Source of the DNA: a virus
IMG/VR virus record: IMGVR_UViG_3300025086_000092
Location: 1 to 37,666 of that record
Strand: one strand, 5' to 3'
Length of the DNA stretch: 37,666 nucleotides
The translations under genes and the position numbers were made by a program. The notes beneath the pieces were generated by a model. The model was given only the letters and a program-made list of their open reading frames with translations, ran no database searches and was not told the DNA's origin. Within the stretch, counting starts at the first letter, position 1; each line of letters begins with the position of its first letter. Below are positions 6,992 to 15,846 of the stretch, one piece after another.

Positions 6992-7378
6992 ATGTTAGAT
7001 AAAATATTTGGAGGTGGTGCTGCTGACCTCGTAAAAAGTGTAGGTGGTGTTATAGATAATTTACATACATCTAAAGAAGAAAAACTAGAAGCAGAAAAAC
7101 AAATTAAGGACATGATCATGGGTTACGAAGCACAAATGCAAAAAGAAGTAACTAACAGATGGAACGTTGATATGAACTCTGATTCATGGCTTAGTAAAAA
7201 CATAAGACCTTTAGTACTTATATTTTTAGTAGTATCAACAGTATTAATGATATTTATTGATGCTGGTGTTATTGCTTTTGAAGTAAAAGATACTTGGGTA
7301 GACTTATTACAATTAGTATTAATAACAGTGATCGGTGCTTATTTTGGTGGTAGATCACTAGAAAAAGTAAAAAAATAA
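6992..7378 (+). CDS. Holin (3TM/GTA-holin-like)
   Basis: Inner-membrane lysis protein that would permeabilise the membrane at the end of infection. The 128 aa begin with an amphipathic glycine-containing segment (MLDKIFGGGAADLVKSVGGV), then a charged helix (about 27-55). The motif WLSKNIRPLVLIFLVV opens a first membrane segment (72-94), a short loop follows, and a second membrane segment (about 102-120, LLQLVLITVIGAYFGGRS) precedes a basic tail EKVKK. This layout, with RPL before TM1 and GAYFGGRSLEK after TM2, fits the family named for gene-transfer-agent release holins. Its stop overlaps the next ATG (TAATG). No classical endolysin is identified beside it. Confidence 0.82.
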   Translation: MLDKIFGGGAADLVKSVGGVIDNLHTSKEEKLEAEKQIKDMIMGYEAQMQKEVTNRWNVDMNSDSWLSKNIRPLVLIFLVVSTVLMIFIDAGVIAFEVKDTWVDLLQLVLITVIGAYFGGRSLEKVKK

Positions 7379-7788
7379 TGGGAATAAATTCAACAGAAGT
7401 AAGTTACGGCTTTGGACAATTAGGTAGTGCATATACTACGGCTAGTAGCGACGCGTTAACACCACCAACAAATAAAGTGTTTGTGGCTATAACAATGTTA
7501 TCTGATACTATTTTTGATGACGCAGCTGGTTTAGTAGCTGAAAGAATAGTTGTGTCTGGAGCGACAACGTCAGACGCATCTACTAAAACAGGTGATATAT
7601 ATATTGGCACTGAACAACCAGCTAATGATTTAGCATCAGCAACTACAGATGAAGGTGCTGGTGGTCTTATTATTGGTGGTAGTGCAGAAGCTGACGCCGT
7701 TACTTTTCCAAAAGGAGTTACTATTTACGGTAGATGGACTGAAATAGATGTTTACTCAGGCGCTGTAGTGGCTTACATAGGAGACTAA
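7378..7788 (+). CDS. Putative virion structural protein
   Basis: A 136-aa Gly/Ala/Thr-rich, beta-strand-rich protein (KVFVAITMLSDTIF, ERIVVSGATTSD, GVTIYGRWTEIDVYSGAVVAYIGD). This style is typical of small phage head or tail surface proteins. The C-terminal pattern (TFPKGVTIYGRWTEI...GAVVAYIG) is, from memory, seen in marine phage structural proteins. No catalytic motif, membrane segment or signal peptide is visible. It is coupled by TAATG to the holin upstream and to the lectin-like gene downstream. Whether it is capsid decoration or a fibre subunit cannot be decided. Confidence 0.6.
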   Translation: MGINSTEVSYGFGQLGSAYTTASSDALTPPTNKVFVAITMLSDTIFDDAAGLVAERIVVSGATTSDASTKTGDIYIGTEQPANDLASATTDEGAGGLIIGGSAEADAVTFPKGVTIYGRWTEIDVYSGAVVAYIGD

Positions 7789-8717
7789 TGTTAGGGTTAG
7801 GTAATAGTATAACGTCGCAAAGTTACGTATCTAGTGGTCTTAGTTGGGGTGCTACTAAATTTTTAGATCTACCAGGCGAAGTAGGAGATTTTGCTAAAAT
7901 TGAAAGTTTTAGTAATTTTTTAGGTAGAATATCTGATTCTGGTGGTGGTGACATTGCGGATAATTTAACTGTGTCTTTTTGGGTTAAACCAATTTGGACT
8001 ATGGGAAATGTCGGTACTAATCAACACGTGCTCGGTAGCGCAAGTAGCACAAATGATTTCCAATCAAACGCGTGTCCTTTACCTGTGTTTGGTAATACCA
8101 GTACAGAAAAAGATAGAGTTAGGATTTTTTATCTTGTTGATAGTAGTAGTGGTGGTGATAGAAATAGACTTGTGATACAAGCAATGGATCCTAGTAACAA
8201 CCAGCAAAGAGATGAAGTTTTTTTACACAATACAAATAATTCTATTACTGGCGTTGGTTCTACTCTTACTAATAGCGGGATAACTAATGGTTGGTGGCAC
8301 ACTGATAACCAAGGAAATGTAAATAGTGATGATTTCGTACATTTAGCCTTTACTAGAGCATCAGGTGAATTTTCAATTTATTGGAATGGTCAAGTTATGG
8401 GTAGTCCTGTAGATGCTGACAGTGGAACGCTTGGTTTTACTGAAAGTAATGTAGATCAATTTTGGCTAGGAAGGGATTTTACAAATCAAGTTTATTTTAA
8501 AATGGGTTATAGAGATATAGCTTATTTTAATGCAGAACTTAGCGCTAGTGAAGTAGCAGAGTTATATAACTCAGGAAATTTGTTTGATGTAAGAACCCAT
8601 AGTCAATCAGCAAATCTAGGTTTGTATTGGCCATGTGAAGATGAGCAAGAATTATCCGGTGCAGGTGTTAGTGCTAATCTAAGTTTACAAGGAAACGCAT
8701 CATTTCAAAGCATATAA
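7788..8717 (+). CDS. LamG/concanavalin A-like lectin-fold protein (probable fibre or receptor-binding)
   Basis: The 309-aa product shows the laminin-G/concanavalin-A-like pattern: LTVSFWVKP (60-68), DDFVHLAFTRASGEFSIYWN (about 182-200) and AYFNAELSASEVAELYNSG (about 245-263), ending with a LGLYWPCEDE segment. In this superfamily a jelly-roll sandwich often binds carbohydrate. On a phage it probably sits on a tail fibre or head fibre and contacts the host surface. No signal peptide is seen. It is coupled to the upstream gene by TAATG. It is a whole-length LamG-type protein without an obvious virion-anchoring coiled coil, so it may attach through a partner protein. Confidence 0.8.
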   Translation: MLGLGNSITSQSYVSSGLSWGATKFLDLPGEVGDFAKIESFSNFLGRISDSGGGDIADNLTVSFWVKPIWTMGNVGTNQHVLGSASSTNDFQSNACPLPVFGNTSTEKDRVRIFYLVDSSSGGDRNRLVIQAMDPSNNQQRDEVFLHNTNNSITGVGSTLTNSGITNGWWHTDNQGNVNSDDFVHLAFTRASGEFSIYWNGQVMGSPVDADSGTLGFTESNVDQFWLGRDFTNQVYFKMGYRDIAYFNAELSASEVAELYNSGNLFDVRTHSQSANLGLYWPCEDEQELSGAGVSANLSLQGNASFQSI

Positions 8718-8739
8718 ATAATAAATTAAATTAAATAAA

Positions 8740-8997
8740 ATGGCAAAAACAAAAAAGGCAAAGAAAGCCTCAAAAATAACTAATGAAGAATTAAATAGTC
8801 TTCAAAATTTAGTAAATGCAATAAATCAAAACTACTTACAAGTAGGACAAATAGAAACACAAAAGCATAGTATACTTCACGGTTTAGCAAAACTAAACGA
8901 TGAGTTAGTTTTAGTAAGAGATAATTTTAAGAAAAACTATGGTACAGAAGATATAAACATTGCTGATGGAACAATAAATTACAATGAAATTAATTAG
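8740..8997 (+). CDS. Small coiled-coil protein
   Basis: An 85-aa protein with a very basic N-terminus (MAKTKKAKKASK) followed by one long predicted helix (ITNEELNSLQNLVNAINQNYLQVGQIETQKHSILHG and on to about residue 66) with heptad-like hydrophobic spacing, and an acidic tail. The function is unknown; from memory such proteins occur in marine phages near terminase genes. The next gene overlaps its end by 14 nt, indicating coupled translation. Confidence 0.7.
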   Translation: MAKTKKAKKASKITNEELNSLQNLVNAINQNYLQVGQIETQKHSILHGLAKLNDELVLVRDNFKKNYGTEDINIADGTINYNEIN

Positions 8998-9202
8998 AAA
9001 AATTACAATAGGAAAGGACTATAAAAATGATGCCATGCATTATGCTGTTGGTCAAGAGGTTTACGGTGGACATACAATATGTGATATTATAGAAGAAGAA
9101 GATAAATATTCTATTTATATTAGAAAAGGAAAAGATGTTTTACCTTGGAAAGACTTTAATAAAAATATGGCAATATCTATTGAGTATAATTTAGAATACT
9201 AA
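8984..9202 (+). CDS. Small hypothetical protein
   Basis: A 72-aa protein not assigned to a function. It is beta-rich and ordered by eye (MKLIRKITIG, MHYAVGQEVYGGHTICDIIEE, KYSIYIRKG, AISIEYNLEY), consistent with a small barrel-like fold. The start overlaps the preceding gene by 14 nt and its stop overlaps the next ATG (TAATG). Its fixed place between the coiled-coil gene and the GroES-like gene suggests a shared late operon role. Confidence 0.68.
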   Translation: MKLIRKITIGKDYKNDAMHYAVGQEVYGGHTICDIIEEEDKYSIYIRKGKDVLPWKDFNKNMAISIEYNLEY

Positions 9203-9792
9203 TGAAAGCGCCTTTTGACTTTGTTATAGAGCCAAAAGGAAAAAGATATAACAATACAGTTAAAGTAGATAACTCAGAGTTAATAATAAACACAGAGGTT
9301 TATAATCATGAGTTTGTAAATAGAGAGGCTATTGTTAAATCAGTTCCTACGGCTTTCAAAACAAAAATAAAACCTGGAGATACAGTTATAGTACATCATA
9401 ATGTTTTTAGACGTTGGCATGATGTAAAGGGTAGAGAAAAAAATAGTAGAAGCTATTTTAATGAAAATACTTATTTAGTAAAACAAGATCAAATATTTTT
9501 ATATAAAACAAATACTAAATGGAAACCTTTAGATGGTTATTGTTTTGTGCAACCTATAAAAGATAGGTATTTTTTAGGTGTTGAAAAAGAAGAAAGATGT
9601 GTAGGTATAGTAAAATATACTGATGGCAAGTTTAATAAAAATGAACTTGTAGGTTTTACTCCATTTTCAGAATATGAGTTTATAATAAACGGTAATCGTT
9701 TATATAGAGTTATGAATAAATTTATTACAATTAAATATGAATATCAAGGAAACGAAGAAGAATATAATCCAAGCTGGGCGCAAAGCGGTTGA
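9202..9792 (+). CDS. Putative tandem GroES-fold (double Hsp10-like) protein
   Basis: The 196-aa product reads as two GroES-type barrels. The first (about 5-102) has strand FDFVIEPK, a long loop (14-38) containing the hydrophobic triplet L27-I28-I29 in SELIINTE, strand REAIVKSVP, IKPGDTVIVHH (compare GroES KVGDIVIFND), a long basic roof loop, and a closing strand NTYLVKQDQIFLYK. The second (about 107-180) has DGYCFVQPIK, a short loop, CVGIVKYTDG, ELVGFTPFSEYEFIINGNRL and RVMNKFITIKYE, again matching GroES order. The second barrel lacks a long mobile loop. Sequence identity to GroES is low, so the fold assignment is by pattern only. It may be an extra lid, a gp31-like assembly factor, or a structural protein reusing the fold. 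It overlaps the next gene by 56 nt. Confidence 0.6.
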   Translation: MKAPFDFVIEPKGKRYNNTVKVDNSELIINTEVYNHEFVNREAIVKSVPTAFKTKIKPGDTVIVHHNVFRRWHDVKGREKNSRSYFNENTYLVKQDQIFLYKTNTKWKPLDGYCFVQPIKDRYFLGVEKEERCVGIVKYTDGKFNKNELVGFTPFSEYEFIINGNRLYRVMNKFITIKYEYQGNEEEYNPSWAQSG

Positions 9793-10015
9793 TGAGTTGA
9801 TAAAAGTTGCGCAAGAAAAAATTATTACAAACACAGAAGATGATGTTAGTGCTGATAGATTAAAAAACGCTGCAGCTACTAAAAAGCTAGCTATATTTGA
9901 TGCGTTTGAAATATTAAACAGAATCCAAGAAGAAGAAAATTTACTTGAAGGAAAAACAACCGAAGAAGTAAAAAAGAAAACTTTTAAAGGTTTCGCAGAA
10001 GGAAGGTCTAAATGA
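9737..10015 (+). CDS. terS: Probable terminase small subunit
   Basis: A 92-aa, mostly helical protein (NIIQAGRKAVDELIKVAQEK; ADRLKNAAATKKLAIFDAFEILNRIQEEENLL) directly before the large terminase, with which it overlaps by ATGA. Size, charge and position fit a small terminase subunit that recognises phage DNA for packaging, but no helix-turn-helix is certain, so the name rests mainly on context. The ATG at 9737 lies inside the preceding gene (56-nt overlap); TTG codons just after that gene's stop are weaker alternatives and would remove a well-formed first helix. Confidence 0.6.
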   Translation: MNIKETKKNIIQAGRKAVDELIKVAQEKIITNTEDDVSADRLKNAAATKKLAIFDAFEILNRIQEEENLLEGKTTEEVKKKTFKGFAEGRSK

Positions 10016-12231
10016 TGTACGAGCAAAGTTTAGTTAAAATAATAGAACCGATTAAAAAAACGACTATAAGTCGTCTTAACAAATCTAAAAAATGGAAATA
10101 TGGATACAATAAAGAACATGACGTTATCGTTATATCGAAAAGCGGTAGAATTGGTGAAATACTTGAGATACAAAATCTGCGCATTGCTTTGCCGCTGTTG
10201 CCAGTGCACGTGTATACCAATGGAAAAAACAAATGGGAAAAAATAGAATACCCAAAAGAATTAGGTAGATTAAAAAATATATTTGACTGGAGAGATTATC
10301 CAGAAGAAAACAAAGAGTATTGGTTTGATTATATAGACCAAGAATTCAAAAGAAGAGAAGAAGGTTTTTGGTTTATGAATAATAATAAGCCAACTTATAT
10401 AACAGGTACACATTACATGTACTTGCAATGGAGTAAGATAGATGTAGGTGCTCCAGATTTTAGAGAAGCAAACAGATTATTTTATATATTCTGGGAAGCT
10501 TGCAAAGCAGATAACAGATGTTATGGTATGTGTTATTTAAAAAATAGACGTAGTGGTTTTAGTTTCATGTCTTCAGCAGAAACAGTTAATTTAGCCACTC
10601 TTGCAAGTGATAGTAGATATGGGATATTATCTAAAACAGGTAATGATGCTAAAAAAATGTTTACAGACAAAGTTGTACCTATTAGTATTAATTACCCATT
10701 TTTCTTTAAACCTATCCAAGATGGTATGGACAGGCCAAAATCAGAACTAGCATATAGGGTGCCAGCTAGTAAGTTTACAAGAAAAAAAATGACAGCAACA
10801 GATGGTCTAGAAGAAATACAAGGATTAGATACAACTATTGACTGGAAAAATACAGGAGATAATAGTTATGATGGTGAAAAACTTAATTTACTAGTACACG
10901 ATGAAAGCGGTAAATGGGAAAGACCTGATAATATATTAAACAACTGGCGAGTTACAAAAACTTGTTTAAGATTAGGTAGTAGAATAGTTGGTAAGTGCAT
11001 GATGGGTTCAACATCTAACGCTTTAGAAAAAGGAGGTGATAACTTTAAAAAATTATACAATGCATCGGACGTTACAAGACGAAATCGTAATGGACAGACA
11101 AAGTCTGGTCTTTATTCTCTCTTTATCCCAATGGAATGGAACTACGAGGGATTTATTGACGAACACGGATATCCAGTCTTTGATAATCCAAATAATGATG
11201 TACTCGGACCAGACGGTGAGTTAATAGATTATGGCATTATAGAGCATTGGGATAATGAAGCTGCTGGGCTTAAAGATGATCACGATGCTTTAAATGAGTT
11301 TTACAGACAGTTTCCAAGAACAGAAGAACATGCGTTTAGAGATGAAACGAGAAACAGTATATTTAATTTAGTAAGAATATACGATCAAATAGATTATAAC
11401 GAAGGTAGAGGAACATCATCCACTATATCTACAGGTAATTTTCAATGGGTTAACGGTATCAAAGACACACAAGTTATATTTTATCCAGACCCAAAAGGTA
11501 GATTTAAAATTAGTTGGGTACCACCTCAAAACCTACAAAACCGTATTATAATTAAAAACGGTATAAAATATCCTGGTAACGAACATATGGGCGCTTTTGG
11601 TTGTGATAGTTATGATATATCTGGAACAGTAGACGGTAGGGGTTCTAATGGATCATTACACGGTTTAACTAAGTTCAGTATGGAAGATGCCCCTCCAAAT
11701 CAATTTTTTTTAGAATATATAGCTAGACCACAAACCGCAGAAATATTTTTTGAAGATATGTTAATGGCTTTAATATTTTACGGGATGCCAATACTAGCAG
11801 AAAACAATAAACCTAGATTACTTTATTATATAAGACGTAGAGGTTACAGAGGTTACAGTATGAATAGGCCTGATAAAATATGGAATAAACTATCAATAAC
11901 TGAAAAAGAAATAGGTGGTATACCAAATTCAAGTGAAGATATAAAACAAGCACACGCTGCTGCTATTGAAATGTATATACAACAATATGTAGGTGATATA
12001 GGTAATGGGAACTGGGGTAACATGTATTTTAACAGAACATTAAATGATTGGGCAAAGTTTGATATAACAAAACGAACAAAGTTTGACGCATCTATAAGTT
12101 CTGGTCTTGCTATCATGGCTTGCAATAGAAATTTATATGCTCCTAATGCTAAAGTAGAGAAACAACCAATAAATTTGAACATAGGTAGATACACAAATAA
12201 AGGCAGTACATCAAAATTAATTAAAAAGTAA
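10012..12231 (+). CDS. terL: Terminase large subunit (packaging ATPase/nuclease)
   Basis: Motor that translocates DNA into the prohead and cuts it. The 739-aa protein has an N-terminal ATPase and a C-terminal RNase H-like nuclease. KNRRSGFSFMSSAE (R179-R180-S181-G182-F183-S184) is the degenerate Walker A; LNLLVHDESGKW holds Walker B with D297-E298. FGCDSYD (D532) provides the first nuclease aspartate; later acidic residues are less certain. An upstream aromatic-rich domain (IDQEFKRREEGFWFMNNNKPTYITGTHYMYLQW) is typical of large terminases from crAss-like and marine Bacteroidetes phages (recollection). The start overlaps terS by ATGA; the portal gene begins 1 nt after its stop. Confidence 0.92.
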   Translation: MMYEQSLVKIIEPIKKTTISRLNKSKKWKYGYNKEHDVIVISKSGRIGEILEIQNLRIALPLLPVHVYTNGKNKWEKIEYPKELGRLKNIFDWRDYPEENKEYWFDYIDQEFKRREEGFWFMNNNKPTYITGTHYMYLQWSKIDVGAPDFREANRLFYIFWEACKADNRCYGMCYLKNRRSGFSFMSSAETVNLATLASDSRYGILSKTGNDAKKMFTDKVVPISINYPFFFKPIQDGMDRPKSELAYRVPASKFTRKKMTATDGLEEIQGLDTTIDWKNTGDNSYDGEKLNLLVHDESGKWERPDNILNNWRVTKTCLRLGSRIVGKCMMGSTSNALEKGGDNFKKLYNASDVTRRNRNGQTKSGLYSLFIPMEWNYEGFIDEHGYPVFDNPNNDVLGPDGELIDYGIIEHWDNEAAGLKDDHDALNEFYRQFPRTEEHAFRDETRNSIFNLVRIYDQIDYNEGRGTSSTISTGNFQWVNGIKDTQVIFYPDPKGRFKISWVPPQNLQNRIIIKNGIKYPGNEHMGAFGCDSYDISGTVDGRGSNGSLHGLTKFSMEDAPPNQFFLEYIARPQTAEIFFEDMLMALIFYGMPILAENNKPRLLYYIRRRGYRGYSMNRPDKIWNKLSITEKEIGGIPNSSEDIKQAHAAAIEMYIQQYVGDIGNGNWGNMYFNRTLNDWAKFDITKRTKFDASISSGLAIMACNRNLYAPNAKVEKQPINLNIGRYTNKGSTSKLIKK

Positions 12232-12232
12232 T

Positions 12233-14641
12233 ATGAAAAGTTATTCAAATTTTCCAAGCCAAGTAGTAAGTGACAGTGAAAAACTGTCTGTTGAATATGG
12301 GCTTAAAGTGGCTAGAGCTATTGAGCTAGAATGGTTTGATGACTCTGGTTATAACAATAGATATTTAAACGATATAAATAGTTTTCATAAATTAAGATTA
12401 TACGCAAGAGGAGAACAAAGTATACAAAAATACAAAGATGAATTATCTATTAATGGTGATTTATCTTATTTAAACTTAGACTGGAAACCAGTGCCGATAA
12501 TACCTAAGTTTGTTGATATTGTTGTTAATGGTATGAACGAAAGAGTGTTTAATGTAAACGCTTATTCACAAGATCCGTTTGGTGTTGAAAAAAGAACAAA
12601 ATATATGGAGTCTATACAAAAAGATATGGACACCAAAGAGTTCAATGACATGGCTCAAAATCTTATGAACATGGATCTTTATGAAAATAAAAAAGAAGAT
12701 TTACCAGAAAATCAAGATGAGCTAGCCTTACATATGCAGCTTAATTATAAGCAAGCTGTAGAGATAGCAGAAGAACAAGCTATAAATACTTTACTAAAAG
12801 GTAATAATTATGATCTTATAAGAAAAAGATTATATTATGATTTAACAGTTTTAGGTATTTCTGCTTGTAAAACATCTTTTAATAAATCTGAAGGTGTTAC
12901 TATTGACTATGTAGATCCAGCAGATTTAGTTTACTCTAAGACTAACTCTCCATATTTTGAAGATTGTTATTATGTTGGTGAGGTAAAAAACATACCTATA
13001 AACGAATTAGTTAAGCAATTTCCACATTTAACAGAAGAGCAAATAAAAGACATACAACAAAGTAAATCAAATAGACCTGGTCATAAAGTTCATGGTTATG
13101 GTTATAGAGATGAGCGTGATTATAATAAAGTTACTGTTTTATATTTTAATTATAAAACTTATACAAACGAAGTTTACAAAGTAAAAGAAACTGGTACTGG
13201 TGGTGAAAGAGCAATACAAAAAGATGACAACTTTAACCCACCAGAAAACAAAGAAGGAAGCTTTGATAAACTAGACAGAAAAATAGAGTGTTTATTTGAA
13301 GGCGCTATGGTAATTGGTACTGATATTATTTTAAAGTGGGAAAAAGCAAAAAATATGATGCGTCCTAAATCAGACTTTACTAAAGTAAAAATGAATTATA
13401 GCATATGTGCTCCTAGAATGTATAATGGTAAAATAGAAAGCTTAGTTAGTAGAATTACTGGTTTTGCTGACATGATACAGTTAACACATTTAAAATTACA
13501 ACAAGTAATGTCTAGGATGATACCTGATGGTATATATTTAGATGCGGATGGTTTAGCTGAAATAGATTTAGGTAATGGCACAAACTACAACCCACAAGAA
13601 GCTTTAAATATGTTTTTCCAAACTGGTAGTATTATAGGTAGAAGTTATACTGCTGATGGCGATCCTAATGCTGGTAAAATACCTATACAAGAAATACAAT
13701 CAGGTGGCGGTGCTAAAATGCAAAGTTTAATTGGTACTTATAATTATTACTTACAAATGATAAGAGACACTACCGGTTTAAACGAGGCTAGAGATGGTAG
13801 TATGCCAGATGAAAGATCTTTAGTAGGTGTTCAGAAAATGGCAGCTGCAAATTCAAACACAGCAACAAGACATATACTAAATGCTGGTTTATTTATATCG
13901 GCAGAAATATGTGAAGCTTTGTCTCTTAGAATATCAGACATTATAGAGTATTCACCTACAAAAGATGCTTTTATACAAGCCATAGGCGCACATAATGTAG
14001 CTACACTTGAAGAAATGTCAGAATTACATTTGTATGATTTTGGTATATTTTTAGAATTAATGCCAGACGAAGAAGAAAAAGCAAAACTAGAAAATAATAT
14101 TCAAATGGCGCTACAACAACAAAGTATAGACTTGGAAGATGCTATTGATCTTAGAGAAATTAAAAATACAAAACTAGCTAATCAATTGTTAAAACTTCGC
14201 AGAAAGAAAAAACAACAAAAAGAGCAAGAAATGCAACAGCAAAATATGAAGGCTCAAGCTGATGCTAATGCTCAACAACAACAAGCGGCGGCTCAAGCAG
14301 AGGTTGAAAAACAAAACCAATTAATACAAATGCAGATACAAATAGAGCAAGCTAAAGGCAAACTAGCTCAAGACAAACTGCAAATGGAAGCTGAAGTAAA
14401 AAAAGCTTTAATGGATCATGAGTTCGAAATAAACATGAAATTAAAACAAATGGATGTTGATAGCAAAAGGCAAAACGAAGAAGTAAGACAAGACAGGCAA
14501 GACAAAAGAACAATAATGAGTGGTGATCAACAAAAAGATTTAATGAAAGAAAGAGAATCAATTAAAGAAAAACCATTTGAATCAGCTGGTAACGATGTTA
14601 TTGGTGGAGGTATGAGATTAGGTGCGTTTGAACCTAAGTAA
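12233..14641 (+). CDS. Portal protein
   Basis: Dodecameric ring at the capsid vertex through which DNA passes; the terminase docks on it. The 802 aa include FVDIVVNGMNERVFNV (about 101-116), a stem-region pattern (RLYYDLTVLGISACK), a YVDPADLVYSKTNSP motif typical of portals of this type, LTHLKLQQVMSRMIPDGIYLD in the core, and a long Gln/Lys-rich coiled coil (about 650-760) that probably forms the C-terminal barrel or an extended tail. It directly follows terL and precedes the scaffold, the canonical order. No fused protease is seen. Confidence 0.9.
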   Translation: MKSYSNFPSQVVSDSEKLSVEYGLKVARAIELEWFDDSGYNNRYLNDINSFHKLRLYARGEQSIQKYKDELSINGDLSYLNLDWKPVPIIPKFVDIVVNGMNERVFNVNAYSQDPFGVEKRTKYMESIQKDMDTKEFNDMAQNLMNMDLYENKKEDLPENQDELALHMQLNYKQAVEIAEEQAINTLLKGNNYDLIRKRLYYDLTVLGISACKTSFNKSEGVTIDYVDPADLVYSKTNSPYFEDCYYVGEVKNIPINELVKQFPHLTEEQIKDIQQSKSNRPGHKVHGYGYRDERDYNKVTVLYFNYKTYTNEVYKVKETGTGGERAIQKDDNFNPPENKEGSFDKLDRKIECLFEGAMVIGTDIILKWEKAKNMMRPKSDFTKVKMNYSICAPRMYNGKIESLVSRITGFADMIQLTHLKLQQVMSRMIPDGIYLDADGLAEIDLGNGTNYNPQEALNMFFQTGSIIGRSYTADGDPNAGKIPIQEIQSGGGAKMQSLIGTYNYYLQMIRDTTGLNEARDGSMPDERSLVGVQKMAAANSNTATRHILNAGLFISAEICEALSLRISDIIEYSPTKDAFIQAIGAHNVATLEEMSELHLYDFGIFLELMPDEEEKAKLENNIQMALQQQSIDLEDAIDLREIKNTKLANQLLKLRRKKKQQKEQEMQQQNMKAQADANAQQQQAAAQAEVEKQNQLIQMQIQIEQAKGKLAQDKLQMEAEVKKALMDHEFEINMKLKQMDVDSKRQNEEVRQDRQDKRTIMSGDQQKDLMKERESIKEKPFESAGNDVIGGGMRLGAFEPK

Positions 14642-14671
14642 ACAATTTTATTAATTATATAATATTTTATT

Positions 14672-15826
14672 ATGGCAGAAAAAAAAGAACAACCTATTGT
14701 AGACGATACAGTAGAAAAATTGAAAGTTAAAAAACCTAAAAAGAAAGTATTTAAACAACAAGACAGTGGACCTGTTAAAGTTGATTTAAAAGAATTAAAA
14801 GAAAAGGCCGAAGAAATAACTAAGGTAGATTTAAAAAAACCAGTTGAAGATATAAAGGCCCCAGAAAAACCAGTTGAAGAAAAAACTACTGAAACAAAAC
14901 AAGTTCCAGTTGTTGAAGAAGTAACAAATGAGAAAAAAGTAGAACCAAAACCAGCACCTGTAAAACAAGAAGTAAAACAACCAGAAAAACCTGTTTTACC
15001 AGAAAATGTAGAAAAGCTTGTTAGTTTTATGAAAGAAACTGGTGGTAATATAAACGATTATGTAAAGTTAAATAAAGATTATTCTGATATGGATAACCAT
15101 ACTTTGCTTAAAGAATATTATAAAACAACAAAACCTCATTTAAAAACAGATGAAATTGATTTTTTAATGGAAGATCAGTTTTCTTACAACGAAGAGTCTG
15201 ATGAGGAAAAAGAAATAAAAAGAAAAAAATTAGCGTTAAAAGAGCAAGTTGCCAGCGCTAAAAGCCATCTGGACGGGCTAAAGTCCAAATACTATGAAGA
15301 TATTAAAATGGGTTCTAAGCTTCCAGACGAAGCAAAGAAAGCTGTTGATTTCTTCAATAGATATAACAAAGAATCTGAAGAGTTAAAACAAGCGGAAGAA
15401 CAAGCTCATTCAGCATTTAAACAAAAAACAGATACAGTTTTTAACGATGAGTTCAAAGGTTTTGAATATAGCGTTGGAGATAAAAGATTTAGGTTTAATG
15501 TTAACAATGCGAGTGAAATAAAAGAAAAACAAAGCGATATTGGTAATTTCATTGGAAAGTTTCTTAATGACAATAACCAAATAGAAGATGCTAAAGGCTA
15601 TCACAAAGCTTTATATACTGCTATGAACTCCGATGCAATAGCAAAACATTTTTACGAGCAAGGCAAAGCCGATGCTTTAAAAGATAGTGTTGCTAAATCT
15701 AAAAATATAGACATGAACCCAAGAGAATCACATAGTGATACTATTGTAAATTCAGGTTTAAAAGTTAGAGCGTTAGGAAATAACTCTAATGATTTTAAGT
15801 TTAAAATTAGAAAAAAAAATAAATAA
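14672..15826 (+). CDS. Probable scaffolding protein
   Basis: A 384-aa, highly charged protein between portal and capsid genes. The N-terminal ~110 residues are Lys/Glu/Pro-rich and disordered (for example KKPVEDIKAPEKPVEEK), followed by helices (NVEKLVSFMKETGGNINDYVKL), a long coiled coil (about 180-245) and a C-terminal globular part with FKFKIRKKNK at the end, a basic tail suited to binding capsid subunits. Position, coiled-coil content and lack of catalytic motifs indicate the internal scaffold for prohead assembly. It is larger than many scaffolds and has no recognisable protease domain. Confidence 0.82.
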   Translation: MAEKKEQPIVDDTVEKLKVKKPKKKVFKQQDSGPVKVDLKELKEKAEEITKVDLKKPVEDIKAPEKPVEEKTTETKQVPVVEEVTNEKKVEPKPAPVKQEVKQPEKPVLPENVEKLVSFMKETGGNINDYVKLNKDYSDMDNHTLLKEYYKTTKPHLKTDEIDFLMEDQFSYNEESDEEKEIKRKKLALKEQVASAKSHLDGLKSKYYEDIKMGSKLPDEAKKAVDFFNRYNKESEELKQAEEQAHSAFKQKTDTVFNDEFKGFEYSVGDKRFRFNVNNASEIKEKQSDIGNFIGKFLNDNNQIEDAKGYHKALYTAMNSDAIAKHFYEQGKADALKDSVAKSKNIDMNPRESHSDTIVNSGLKVRALGNNSNDFKFKIRKKNK

Positions 15827-15846
15827 CAATTTAAAATTTAAAAATT

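Noticed and set aside
11027-11224. A perfect Shine-Dalgarno-like AAAGGAGGTGAT inside terL followed by a 62-codon frame.
   Set aside because: The sequence encodes EKGGD of the terminase in frame, the short product has no recognisable composition, spacing to the ATG is poor, and the genome does not otherwise use such sites.
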